Source: Manihot esculenta (Eukaryota > Streptophyta > Magnoliopsida > Malpighiales > Euphorbiaceae). Taken from it: 64,000 nucleotides of DNA. Positions 47,322 through 57,668 of this stretch are shown piece by piece (the stretch's first letter is position 1; every line of letters begins with the position of its first letter). The translations under genes were made by a program, and so were the position numbers. Location of the stretch: positions 24,841,825-24,905,824 of the forward strand of contig NC_035171.2 of assembly GCF_001659605.2 (NCBI RefSeq), given 5' to 3'. The notes beneath the pieces are model-generated. The model saw nothing but the letters and a program-made list of their open reading frames with translations, ran no database searches and was not told the DNA's origin.

Positions 47322-49880
47322 TGTAACATCCCGAAAACTGATACCCTACCGTAACGGCCCGAACCGCCACCGGCGCTAGGATCCAGATCGGCTTAAGGCC
47401 GCCGGGACCCGTAGCAAGCCAAACATACCTCCTATCACCTGGTCAAATCCCATACATGAACAAAACTTAAACATAAAAACTGAAACATCTGATGTACATA
47501 CCGAGCCTGACCTGTATGCGACATAACTGAAAATATAAAAGGATCCCCTACTAGAGTCCTCAAAACTCTAGCTGGGTCAACATAACATACATCAAGCTGG
47601 TATTACATCCAAAGAACTAGAACCTAACCTGTGCATGCATCAAACCACAAACATAAGACCTCTACTAGGGTCCTCATCCATAACATAACGTGGTAAACAA
47701 CACATGCCACAAGATTAGTTCAACACAACTCAACATCTAAAACATTACATACATCATGTATTGAACAGGGACTAACCAAGTCTTAGGGCCAAGCACAGTA
47801 CTAATCCATAAAGCAATCTCTACTTAACTTTACATTACATTCTCTTACAAAGCATTATCTCAATTATAATACATGTCCACTAAAAGTGCTAATCTAAAAC
47901 TATTACATAAGCTTAACCTTTGCTCTGAGACTTCCCGATCAACCTCAAACCTGCAACACTGGGGTTAGGGGAGAGGGGTGAGCTAAAAAGCCCAGTGAGT
48001 AGAAACAGAGAAAACAGTTCATTAATCACATGCTCTCATGAAATGCGTCAGAACACAAAGAAATCACATAACCTGGTCCGTCTCGGGGCTCATGCAGATA
48101 AATATTCCCCACGGATTGTTTTTGAGAGTTCCCTTTTTTGCTAGCATCCTTTACTCTCAAGGATCGGACATGACCTCAAAATTCCCTCTGTCGGTGCTCG
48201 GCTCCCCCAAAGGAGCTCACACAGGACTTTCACATACATGACAGGGTACCTAGTCCACAGAGAGCGCACAGGGACTTTCCTATATGTACTTGTCTGGCTC
48301 TCAAAGGACTTACCCAAGACTCAATGACAGAAATGGGCTATTGAAGTCACCTTGGTCCAAACCTCCTGAATCAACATCAAATAATGCAATGCGCCATATT
48401 CGTGAAACTAGTGCAATCAACCCTATTACATATAAACATGATGCATGAACATGCTTTAGGCATTTGATTTTGTTAAAATAAAAGATTAAGTTTAGTTCTA
48501 CTCACCTCTGGCCGACGCTGACTGACTCGGCAACAGCTAACACTGATGGCCTCCTCGATCCCTCGGGTCCGATCCTACACAGGTGGACTCGAATGAGGTG
48601 CCAAACACAATCTAACCACTCATGAACAACTCCCCAAAAACCCTCTAAAACATCACTTAAACATGCATAGAAAACAACCTTGAAAAGGCTGGACAGGGCA
48701 CTTTCGGCGGCACCTTCGGCGGCCGAACCCTCCCTCCAGAGACGAAACTCGGGCACCTTCGGCGGCACCTTCGGCGGCCGAAAGTCCCACTCCAGAGACG
48801 AAAGTCAGGCACTTTCGGCGGCCGAATCCTTCCTTCGGCGGCCGAAAGTCTGCTTTCAAGCCAAAACTCAGCTTTCGGGGGTAAGGTTAGGCGGCCAATC
48901 CATGCATCCAAAGACAGGTTCGGCGGCCGAAACCACCTTCGGCGGCCGAACCTGAGTTCTTCCTAGAAGGGCAGAACTCAGCTTCACATGCATTCAAGCC
49001 TCCCAAACCTTCCAAACACCCCAAAACAAGCACCCAACCTTACCAAAACATGCACAAAGGAGCTTAATAGCTTGATTAAACTCCAAAAACAACATCAAAA
49101 CATACCTAGATAGTTTATGACCCACATAGGCCAAAACCATCAAAACAACCCAAATCCTCACATACTCTCTTCCCATCATGCATACTCACTCCCACAAGCA
49201 TAAAGGAGCATAAACTAACAACATATCATCACATAAACACATATAATCATACATTGACATACATTGGGCATAAAACCCACATAACTCCTAACATGCATAT
49301 CTACCCATACTCTACCATTAAAACCTTCATAAAACTTTATAAAAACACTAGGGAAGCAAAGATCTACACTTACCTCTTGAAGATCGAGGGTGGTGTGATC
49401 TCTAACTCGGAGGTGTGGAGAATCCAAGCTCCAAAAGCTCCAAGCTCCCAAAACTTGATCCAAGCTTGAAAACTCTTCAAAACCAAGAATAAAACTCATG
49501 AAAACGTGAAGGATTGAAGAAAAAGCATGAAAACGGCCAAGGGAGGACAAAAACTCACCTGAGCTCGAGAATGGGGAGAAAACTCGCCCATTTCCGATCT
49601 GAGAGCCTTTTATAAGCGGCCAGCTAAACCTCCTTCGGCGGCCTAACGTGCCCCCTAAACTCATGCATGTTCGGCGGCCGAACTTCACTTTCGGCGGCCG
49701 AACCTGGCAAACGCCTCCTTGGTCTTTTCTTTTCAAAACTCAATTCATTTTCAATTAAAACCCTTAAAATCATTTGAAAATACTTTTGGAAAACACATTT
49801 TACCCTTCTAGAGAGATCCAACACCCTAGATTCCGCCGGAAGGCAGGAATCCCGATGCCGGAATCTAGCCGGGTATTACA
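47322..49880 (-). repeat. 3' LTR of the Tekay-like element (2559 bp)
   Basis: Minus-strand TATA box (GCTTATAAAAGG) at 49618-49607, about 265 bases from the U3 edge. Two clusters of TTCGGCGGCCGAA: 48705-48955 (six full copies plus half-sites) and 49634-49705 (two full, one degenerate), the latter just upstream of the TATA box. Frames inside (for example 49215-49736) cross the promoter and recur in both LTRs; I do not regard them as genes. Confidence 0.92.
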
Positions 49881-49896
49881 TTCTTCCCCCCTTTAA
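49881..49896 (-). other. Polypurine tract of the Tekay-like element
   Basis: Minus strand TAAAGGGGGGAAGAA directly before the 3' LTR, an unbroken purine run after the first base. It is preserved although pol is gone, consistent with selection for cis-acting sites only. Confidence 0.85.
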
Positions 49897-50209
49897 GAAC
49901 ATTCGTCCCCGAATGTTCCACAAACAACCAGGCATAGCATAAAACATAGCATCCATCATACATGAACAAGCAAGCAAACAAGCAAGCAAAACTTAAAAAA
50001 TCTCTCTCCTGAAAGAGGGACACAGGTACTGCTGGAGTAAAAACTCCCGGTTCTTCTAGGCACACCTTTTCCCAAAAGAAACACCTTAGCAATACCCAAC
50101 CTTCACCTGAAACTCGACACGCTTCCACTACGCTACTCTGATCCTTACTCTTCTCTCTTCATCTTAACCAACTGGCTTCTTCTCACTGCTAACCCAAAAC
50201 TAACTCTAA

Positions 50210-50400
50210 CTCTCACAGGTAGTACCCGGATTTCAGATCTATCTTGGGAAAACAAACAGCTCCTACTAGCTGTCCCAATAGATCATCCATCCTGCATGGG
50301 AATACCTGCCCTTGGTAGTGACCTTGGTCAACTGCTTACAGTCGTCACAAAATCTCAAGGATCCATCCTCCGTTTCCCACCACAACACTGGAACACTCCA
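50210..50400 (-). pseudogene. Decayed Ty3/gypsy RT scrap
   Basis: Minus-strand reading with a frame change gives GSLRFCDDCKQLTKVTT, then MDDLLGQLVGAVCFPKIDLKSGYYL. This matches the conserved SLRLCIDYRQLNKVT … MDDLLDQLQGA..FSKIDLRSGYHQ region of Ty3/gypsy RT. It shows that the element once encoded pol; the catalytic YVDD region, RNase H and integrase are gone. Confidence 0.65.
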
Positions 50401-50902
50401 GGGTAAGGTACTAGGTCGGATAAAACCCCTTGCCTACCAAGTCTCGCCTCTACTCTGACTACTACCTCTCTCTAAACAACTGGCACTGAGGCTGGTTCCC
50501 GGACCTGACTGCTAAACTCTCAAACAAGAGCTAGAACCCTCTGACAACCCCTTCTATGCACCCTACGAGCCTAACAAGCCGACATCAAACCTCTAGGCAT
50601 CCCTACTGTGTTCCCTCAGAAGAAAACCTCTGACCCATCCTGTCCTCTGAACCTGACTACCTTGTCTCTGCAGACCAAGATAGCACCACGAGCAGAAAAA
50701 CCCAATCCAACCCTAAACTGACGTCCAGACAGTCAAGTCTAGGACCTCAAAGTCGAGTGGAAGGCATCTACTCTCAACTGTCACAGAACTGGACCGGCAG
50801 ACAGACTCTGCCACAGATGGATCACACTCGGGTCCACTAACCCAAAGAGAACACTCTAGCCCAGAAGCTATCAACTCAACCTCTCAACGGTTCCTAGAGC
50901 AA

Positions 50903-51741
50903 CTAAAGAAAGAGAAAAACACTAGGGTTCACAAAAACATACACATCAGAACTTTCAAAAGTGAGCGTACCTGACACCACCATGTTCGATGTGTCTGCCT
51001 CTTGTTGAGCTTGGGTGAAGATCCGAGCTGAAGCTGACGGACCTTCTTCACGGAAACCTGAGGAATGAGGGGCTGACCCTCTTCCTCTGCCTCGACCACC
51101 AACCTGAAACATGGTTGGAGCTACAGGCTGAGCTGTTCTACCTGGAGCTGCTGGCTGGGACGGAGCCAACCTGGGCACAGTGGGACACTCACGTGCTATG
51201 TGCCCCTCCTGTCCGCACCTGAAACAAGCTGTAGTCCCCACCCGACAGACTCCTTTGTGTGGCCTTCCACACCTCATGCATCTTGAACTGCCTGAGCCAG
51301 AGCTCGAACTACCAAAACCCAAACTAGCCTTCAAATTCTGCCAAAACTTCTTCTTCGACCTTCTGAGGCCTCTGCCCCACTTCTTACTCTTCGTGGAGGC
51401 TGTACTCATAGTGGAGGGATCAATCCCTCCTGAACCTGAGATTCTGGAATCCTGAGTCTGAGCTTCCTCCTGAGAATCTCCCATACCTACCTCTGGCACT
51501 CTGATTCCCAAACTGACATCCCTTCTCTGAACCTCCAACTCTACTTCCCTCATACTAGCTGACATCCTTCTCGGAGCCATGCCTTCTCTGCTTACATCAA
51601 AAGACCTTCCAGGGTCCCTTAATGTTCCCCATCTGCTAACTCCCACGACTGCGCTCTTGGCAGAGCAGCGGGAAAGGTGTCCATACCTTCCCTCTCAGAT
51701 GGAACTCCAGTCGATTCCACAGATCGACGAGCACCTCGCAT
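50903..51741 (-). pseudogene. Tekay-like gag remnant with two zinc knuckles, capsid core missing
   Basis: A methionine at 51741 (MRGARRSVESTGVPSE) probably marks the original gag start; that frame ends soon after, and another frame opens at 51646 (247 residues). The latter has a charged N-terminal part, then directly a KKFWQNLKASLGFGSSSS linker and two knuckles, CMRCGRPHKGVC and CFRCGQEGHIAREC, followed by a Pro/Gly-rich tail. The Retrotrans_gag capsid domain that should lie between is absent, so this gag could not assemble particles. The knuckle pair CxxCGRxHxGxC…CFRCGQxGH is typical of Tekay/Del gag. Confidence 0.75.
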
Positions 51742-52008
51742 TCTGGCTCCTCTGAAGAACAACACACAAGCATACAATCAATCATTAGCATCATACGGTT
51801 CATATGAAAACACATGAACCTTCAACATACATAGCATACATAGCATAACATCACGGCATATCACATCATCATCATACAAGACAGGACTCTACATCCCATC
51901 CTAGTGGACATGATTCTACTCTTGATCTTTCTTATTGTGCTTGCCCTTCTATGACTTCTAAACCAACCTCTTTCCGATGTGCAACACACCGTACTCTCGA
52001 GGCCCAAA

Positions 52009-52020
52009 GCTCTGATACCA
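52009..52020 (-). other. Primer-binding site of the Tekay-like element (tRNA-iMet)
   Basis: Minus strand TGGTATCAGAGC, three bases from the 5' LTR, the standard initiator tRNA-Met match. Confidence 0.88.
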
Positions 52021-52023
52021 CTC

Positions 52024-54675
52024 TGTAACATCCCGGAAACCGATACCCTACCGTAACGGCCCGAACCGCCACCGGCGCTAGGATCCAGATCGGCTTAAGG
52101 CCGCCGGGACCCGTAGCAAGCCAAACATACCTCCTATCACCTGGTCAAATCCCATACATGAACAAAACTTAAACATAAAAACTGAAACATCTGATGTACA
52201 TACCGAGCCTGACCTGTATGCGACATAACTGAAAACATAAAAGGATCCCCTACTAGAGTCCTCAAAACTCTAGCTGGGTCAACATAACATACATCAAGCT
52301 GGTATTACATCCAAAGAACTAGAACCTAACCTGTGCATGCATCAAACCACAAACATAAGACCTCTACTAGGGTCCTCATCCATAACATAACGTGGTAAAC
52401 AACACATGCCACAAGATTAGTTCAACACAACTCAACATCTAAAACATTACATACATCATGTATTGAACAGGGACTAACCAAGTCTTAGGGCCAAGCACAG
52501 TACTAATCCATAAAGCAATCTCTACTTAACTTTACATTACATTCTCTTACAAAGCATTATCTCAATTATAATACATGTCCACTAAAAGTGCTAATCTAAA
52601 ACTATTACATAAGCTTAACCTTTGCTCTGAGACTTCCCGATCAACCTCAAACCTGCAACACTGGGGTTAGGGGAGAGGGGTGAGCTAAAAAGCCCAGTGA
52701 GTAGAAACAGAGAAAACAGTTCATTAATCACATGCTCTCATGAAATGCGTCAGAACACAAAGAAATCACATAACCTGGTCCGTCTCGGGGCTCATGCAGA
52801 TAAATATTCCCCACGGATTGTTTTTGAGAGTTCCCTTTTTTGCTAGCATCCTTTACTCTCAAGGATCGGACATGACCTCAAAATTCCCTCTGTCGGTGCC
52901 CGGCTCCCCCAAAGGAGCTCACACAGGACTTTCACATACATGACAGGGTACCTAGTCCACAGAGAGCGCACAGGGACTTTCCTATATGTACTTGTCCGGC
53001 TCTCAAAGGACTTACCCAAGACTCAATGACATAAATGAGCTATTGAAGTCGCCTTGGTCCAAACCTCCTGAATCAACATCAAATAATGCAATGCGCCATA
53101 TTCGTGAAACTAGTGCAATCAACCCTATTACATATAAACATGATGCATGAACATGCTTTAGGCATTTGATTTTGTTAAAATAAAAGATTAAGTTTAGTTC
53201 TACTCACCTCTGGCCGACGCTGACTGACTCGGCAACAGCTAACACTGATGGCCTCCTCGATCCCTCGGGTCCGATCCTACACAGGTGGACTCGAATGAGG
53301 TGCCAAACACAATCTAACCACTCATAAACAACTCCCCAAAAACCCTCTAAAACATCACTTAAACATGCATAGAAAACAACCTTGAAAAGGCTGGACAGGG
53401 CACTTTCGGCGGCACCTTCGGCGGCCGAACCCTCCCTCCAGAGACGAAACTCGGGCACCTTCGGCGGCACCTTCGGCGGCCGAAAGTCCCACTCCAGAGA
53501 CGAAAGTCAGGCACTTTCGGCGGCTGAATCCTTCCTTCGGCGGCCGAAAGTCTGCTTTCAAGCCAAAACTCAACTTTCGGGGGTAAGGTTAGGCGGCCAA
53601 TCCATGCATCCAAAGACAGGTTCGGCGGCCGAAACCACCTTCGGCGGCCGAACTTGAGTTCTTCCTAGAAGGGCAGAACTCAGCTTCACATGCATTCAAG
53701 CCTCCCAAACCTTCCAAACACCCCAAAACAAGCACCCAACCTTACCAAAACATGCACAAAGGAGCTTAATAGCTTGATTAAACTCCAAAAACAACATCAA
53801 AACATACCTAGATAGTTTATGACCCACATAGGCCAAAACCATCAAAACAACCCAAATCCTCACATACTCTCTTCCCATCATGCATACTCACTCCCACAAG
53901 CATAAAGGAGCATAAACTAACAACATATAATCACATAAACACATATAATCATACATTGACATACATTGGGCTTAAAACCCACATAACTCCTAACATGCAT
54001 ATCTACCCATACTCTACCATTAAAACCTTCATAAAACTTTATAAAAACACTAGGGAAGAAAAGATCTACACTTACCTCTTGAAGATCGAGGGTGGTGTGA
54101 TCTCTAACTCGGAGGTGTGGAGAATCCAAGCTCCAAAAGCTCCAAGCTCCCAAAACTTGATCCAAGCTTGAAAACTCTTCAAAACCAAGAATAAAACTCA
54201 TGAAAACGTGAAGGATTGAAGAAAAAGCATGAAAACGGCCAAGGGAGGACAAAAACTCACCTGAGCTCAAGAATGGGGAGAAAACTCGCCCATTTCCGAT
54301 CTGAGAGCCTTTTATAAGCGGCCAGCTAAACCTCCTTCGGCGGCCTAACGTGCCCCCTAAACTCATGCATGTTCGGCGGCCGAACTTGACTTTCGGCGGC
54401 CGAACCTTGGCTCGTTCAAACAAGACTTTCGGAGGCCCAAAAGCGCTCCCGAAGCCTTTCCATGTTCGGCGGCCGAACTTCACTTTCGGCGGCCGAACCT
54501 GGCAAACGCCTCCTTGGTCTTTTCTTTTCAAAACTCAATTCATTTTCAATTAAAACCCTTAAAATCATTTGAAAATACTTTTGGAAAACACATTTTACCC
54601 TTCTAGAGAGATCTAACACCCTAGATTCCGCCGGAAGGCAGGAATCCCGATGCCGGAATCTAGCCGGGTATTACA
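52024..54675 (-). repeat. 5' LTR of the Tekay-like element (2652 bp)
   Basis: Partner of 47322-49880, with 93 extra bases near 54380-54475 lying between two repeats of CATGTTCGGCGGCCGAACTT. The other LTR has only one such repeat, so the difference looks like a homology-driven deletion there. The TATA box is at 54308-54319. Confidence 0.92.
54308..54319 (-). promoter_or_regulatory. TATA box in the 5' LTR of the Tekay-like element
   Basis: Minus strand GCTTATAAAAGG. Palindromic GGC-rich motifs sit immediately upstream (54335-54500), a plausible enhancer or silencing-target arrangement (inference). Confidence 0.55.
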
Positions 54676-54680
54676 ACGAG

Positions 54681-55300
54681 AGCCAATTCATCCCTCTCCC
54701 ATCCTCACGACAACCACCCCACCAAAATTTATTCATCATGACCTGTAGCTGTCGGCAAGTGGAAACAGGTAATAAAAAAACATTCATGCAATATGTTGGA
54801 ATTGCCTGTAATACAGATTTAATTAATACTTCTCTGCCTGCACGAGAAAGAAAACGATTACTCCAACTACTAATACGTTTCCAAATGCGATCCCTCAAGA
54901 AAGAAAAAATTTGCTTTTTACTACGGCCAATAAGAGATGGTAACCCCAAATAATTACCGCTACCCAAAGGAAGATGAACATCAAGTATACCAGAGATGGT
55001 CAACCAGTTTTCCTCAGACACACACGGACTAAACATGATACCAGATTTATCAAAATTTATAGCCTGACCTGAAGCCTTCTCATAAACACCAAGAATTTGC
55101 TTAATCCGTATAGCTTCCTCCACTGTACCATCAAAAAATAGTAAGGAATCATCTGCAAAGAAAAGGTGAGAAACCCGGGGGCAACCAACTTTCGCGCAAC
55201 ACCCATGCAAAAGGCCCCTATTTTCACTATCCTGAATCAACAAAGACAGTCCTTCAGCAACAATTAAGAATAAATAGGGAGAAATGGGATCCCCATGCGG
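54681..55300 (-). pseudogene. LINE copy B ORF2 reverse-transcriptase segment
   Basis: Reads HGDPISPYLFLIVAEGLSLL, then VSHLFFADDSLLFF with the RT catalytic FADD, then the same LPLGSGNYLGLPSLIGRSK region as copy A. Its upstream neighbour on the minus strand should be more RT, but at 55300 it meets the antisense of ORF1 instead. Its downstream continuation is at 47321, across the LTR element. Confidence 0.85.
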
Positions 55301-56234
55301 GACGTTCTTGCTGAGCTTTGGCATCCTCTTGGGGGAGTTAGTATTACTGATCTTGGTGCTAAAAGATTTTTATTTCGGTTCTATATCCCTGTTGATTTTG
55401 AACGTGTTTGGAATGGCACTCCTTGGCTTTTCAATAACCATCTCTTGATTTTACACCCTCTTCAACCTGGGGAGGTTCCATTATTGGTTCCGTTAATTTA
55501 CGTTAGTGAATGGGTTCAGATTCATGACCTCAAAGCGGGATTTTTTTTCTGAATCAGTGGCACGTTCCTTGGCTAATTTTATTGGGGATTACCTGGACCA
55601 TGATTTGACCAGGGTTTCTACTGTTGAATCGGAATCTTATGTTAGGGTTCGTGTCAGGATGGATGTGCGAAATCCTCTGAAAAGGCGTCGTCGACTAGTT
55701 GCCCCTGATGGTACCTCTTTCTTTGCCCGTTTTGCATATGAACACTTTCAGGTTTTTTGTTTTCTGTGTGGACGGTTGGGCCATACAGATTCTTTTTGTG
55801 ACCTTTTGCTACATCATAAGAAGGAGTCTTTGACGCCTCACTGGGGTCCTGAGTTAAAAGCTGTTCAGCGTAGGTACCAACGTCCAACTAGCTCTTGGCT
55901 GCGGTTTGAAAATTTGAGTTTACACTCACAGACTCCTGCTTCTGGTGGGAACTCTTCTTTCCAGAACCAGTTGCCTTCACAGGTTTTCCTTAATTCTTTT
56001 TTGGGAGCGCTTGCTACGGATGGTGAAAATGATTTTAGTGCTGGTTCTATGGAGACTGATTGTAATGGGGATAAGCAAGATGCAGGAGAGAATGATCCTT
56101 TATACAAGCCTGATGATGGTAAGAAGCGTCAACGGGTTGTTTCTACTGGCATTGTTTCTGATACTATGGATTCAAGGTCAGGCTCTTCTTCTCTATCGGC
56201 CGAACCCGTTGAGCGGGTCGCCCGTCAACAATGA
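55301..56234 (+). pseudogene. LINE ORF1 (DUF4283, CCHC knuckle), truncated and frameshifted
   Basis: RNA-binding ORF1 of the L1 element. The DUF4283 core (LWHPLGGVSITDLGAKRFLFRFY, WNGTPWLFNNHLLIL, EWVQIHDL) lacks its N-terminal part. A frameshift lies in the T-run at 55541-55548, after which the second frame continues (SESVARSLANFIGDYL, then VRVRMDVRNPLKRRRRL). It reaches a zinc knuckle CFLCGRLGHTDSFC (CX2CX4HX4C), followed by a Ser/Asp-rich tail. The stop codon overlaps the ORF2 start as ATGA at 56231-56234. Confidence 0.83.
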
Positions 56235-57328
56235 GGATAATTTGCTGGAACTGCCGAGGTGTGGGCAATCCTCAGGCAGTAAATGCTATGGTGGATATTG
56301 TACAGTATTATAAACCATTTATTCTTTTTCTTATGGAAACAAAAGCTAATGGTGTAAGGATGGAACAAATAAAGTCTTTATTACGTTTTTCTCATTGTTT
56401 TTCCGTTGATTGTGTTGGTATTGGGGGTGGTCTCTGTCTTATGTGGAAAGATGATGTCAAGCTAGCCATTACAGGTTATTGCTCTAATTTTATTGATTCT
56501 ACAATTGGAGACGGTTCTGATTGTTGGAGGTTTACTGGGTTCTATGGTTGCCCTGAGTCGGGTCGTCGCCGAACTTCGTGGAATTTGTTGAGGGATTTGG
56601 CGGATAGGAGTCAGCTTCCTTGGTTATGTAGTGGTGACTATAATGATATTGCTGATTCGTTGGAAAAAGTTGGTGGTCCTCTTCGTTGTATTTCTTTGAT
56701 TAATGGGTTTCGTAATGCTCTTGCTGATGCCAATTTAAATGATATTCAGGCTGTGGGGTCTTTTTTGTCTTATACATATAGAGAGGGTACTGATCAGTGT
56801 TCGAAGGAGAGGTTGGATCGTGCTTGTTCTAATACAACCTGGGATGCTCGTTTTCCTGATGCGATTTCGTCTAATTTAGTTGCTCCAGTTTCTGATCATA
56901 CTCCTTTATTGATTGAAATTGTTGGAACTCAAGTTAGGGAGGATAATCGACGTTTTCATTTTGACAATTCATGGCTTGAGGATGATGAGTTAGGGGAAGT
57001 GGTTTTGACGTCTTGGCAGCAAGGTTTGGGGTTGGATTTTATTCAACGTAAAGACCAGCTTGTGAAGCGTGTTCAGTATTGGGGGAAGAATAGAAACCGC
57101 ATGCGTTGGCTTCAAAAAGAACGAATTAAGAAGAGATTGGGGGAGTGTTCTGAATCGCTTGATACAAGGGAAGTGCGGCAACTGAAGGATGTTTGGAATC
57201 AAATTTTGGCAGAGGAGGATATTAGACTACGCCAACAAGCAAAAAAGTTCTGGTTTCGACATGGGGATAGGAACTCAAAATATTTCCATAATAGTATCAA
57301 AGCTCGGCGCAGATGTAATCGGATATAG
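56231..57328 (+). pseudogene. LINE ORF2 N-terminal part: APE-type endonuclease
   Basis: 365 open residues starting at the ATGA overlap with ORF1. Endonuclease motifs are in order: CWNCRGVG near residue 5, METK near 37, WLCSGDYNDI near 137, ERLDRACSN near 197, VSDHTPLLIEI near 220. These are the catalytic positions of plant L1 endonucleases and look intact. The rest is the linker toward RT (FWFRHGDRNSKYFHNSIKARRR). The frame ends a few bases into flanking DNA, where RT is lost. Confidence 0.85.
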
Positions 57329-57330
57329 AT

Positions 57331-57628
57331 ATTAAATAAAAAAATAGATTCATATGATGAATTTTATTAAAATACAACATGAATTTTAAAAAAGAAAATT
57401 AATTCATTTGATAAATTAAATTGATTGAGGAAAAAAATAAAAATATTTTATTAAATCATATTTAATATGGACTTAATTTAATACGATATAGATCTCAAGT
57501 ATGTTTGATAGATTAAAAGATTAAATCTTATTTTCTTAATGAGTTTAAAATCGAATATTGGTCTAACTCATATTCGATTAATATGATTAATTTATAAAAG
57601 AATAATTAATTAAATTAAATTAAAATTT

Positions 57629-57668
<40 letters not shown>

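Larger units (their letters stand above)
47317..54680 (-). mobile_element. Non-autonomous Tekay-like Ty3/gypsy element with 2.6 kb LTRs, TSD ACGAG
   Basis: ACGAG flanks it at 47317-47321 and 54676-54680. LTRs of 2559 and 2652 bp start TGTAACATCCC and end GGGTATTACA on the + strand. The interior is only 2143 bp: a PBS for initiator tRNA-Met at the right, a gag remnant with two zinc knuckles, a decayed RT scrap and a clean polypurine tract at the left. The terminal sequences and the paired knuckles resemble the Tekay/Del chromoviruses. By eye the LTRs differ by about 15-20 substitutions and one 93 bp indel, so it is older than the chromovirus in the LAZ1-like gene. It interrupts LINE copy B. 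Confidence 0.88.
45741..57330 (-). mobile_element. L1-type LINE copy B with an inverted 5' half, split by an LTR element
   Basis: The 3' half reads on the minus strand (55300-54681, then 47321-45761) and ends in a T-run at 45748-45760. The 5' half reads on the + strand from 55301 to about 57323. Both belong to a plant L1 with a DUF4283 ORF1. The inverted half's 5' truncation point abuts the RT segment at 55300/55301, the arrangement expected from twin priming. A 7 bp TATAGAT flanks the whole (45741-45747 and 57324-57330). About 300 codons between the endonuclease linker and the RT HGDPISPYLF motif are absent from both halves. The Tekay-like element at 47322-54675 later landed inside. Confidence 0.75.

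Noticed and set aside
48657..48955. Several overlapping frames on both strands in the GGC-rich LTR block
   Set aside because: They are different readings of the TTCGGCGGCCGAA array, not genes.
48705..48955. Regularly recurring palindromes suggesting a CRISPR array
   Set aside because: Plant nuclear DNA, irregular spacing, 13-base motif, inside an LTR with a matching partner. Not CRISPR.
49215..49736. 173-residue open frame (and its 204-residue partner at 53917-54531)
   Set aside because: Lies wholly in the LTR, crosses the TATA box, occurs in both LTRs, and contains the palindromic repeat read as coding (RPPKV units). Best seen as an accident of base composition.
55506..56234. ORF1 as a domesticated host zinc-finger gene
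   Set aside because: It is directly followed by an L1 endonuclease with an ATGA overlap, is truncated at the N-terminus and frameshifted, so it is LINE debris.
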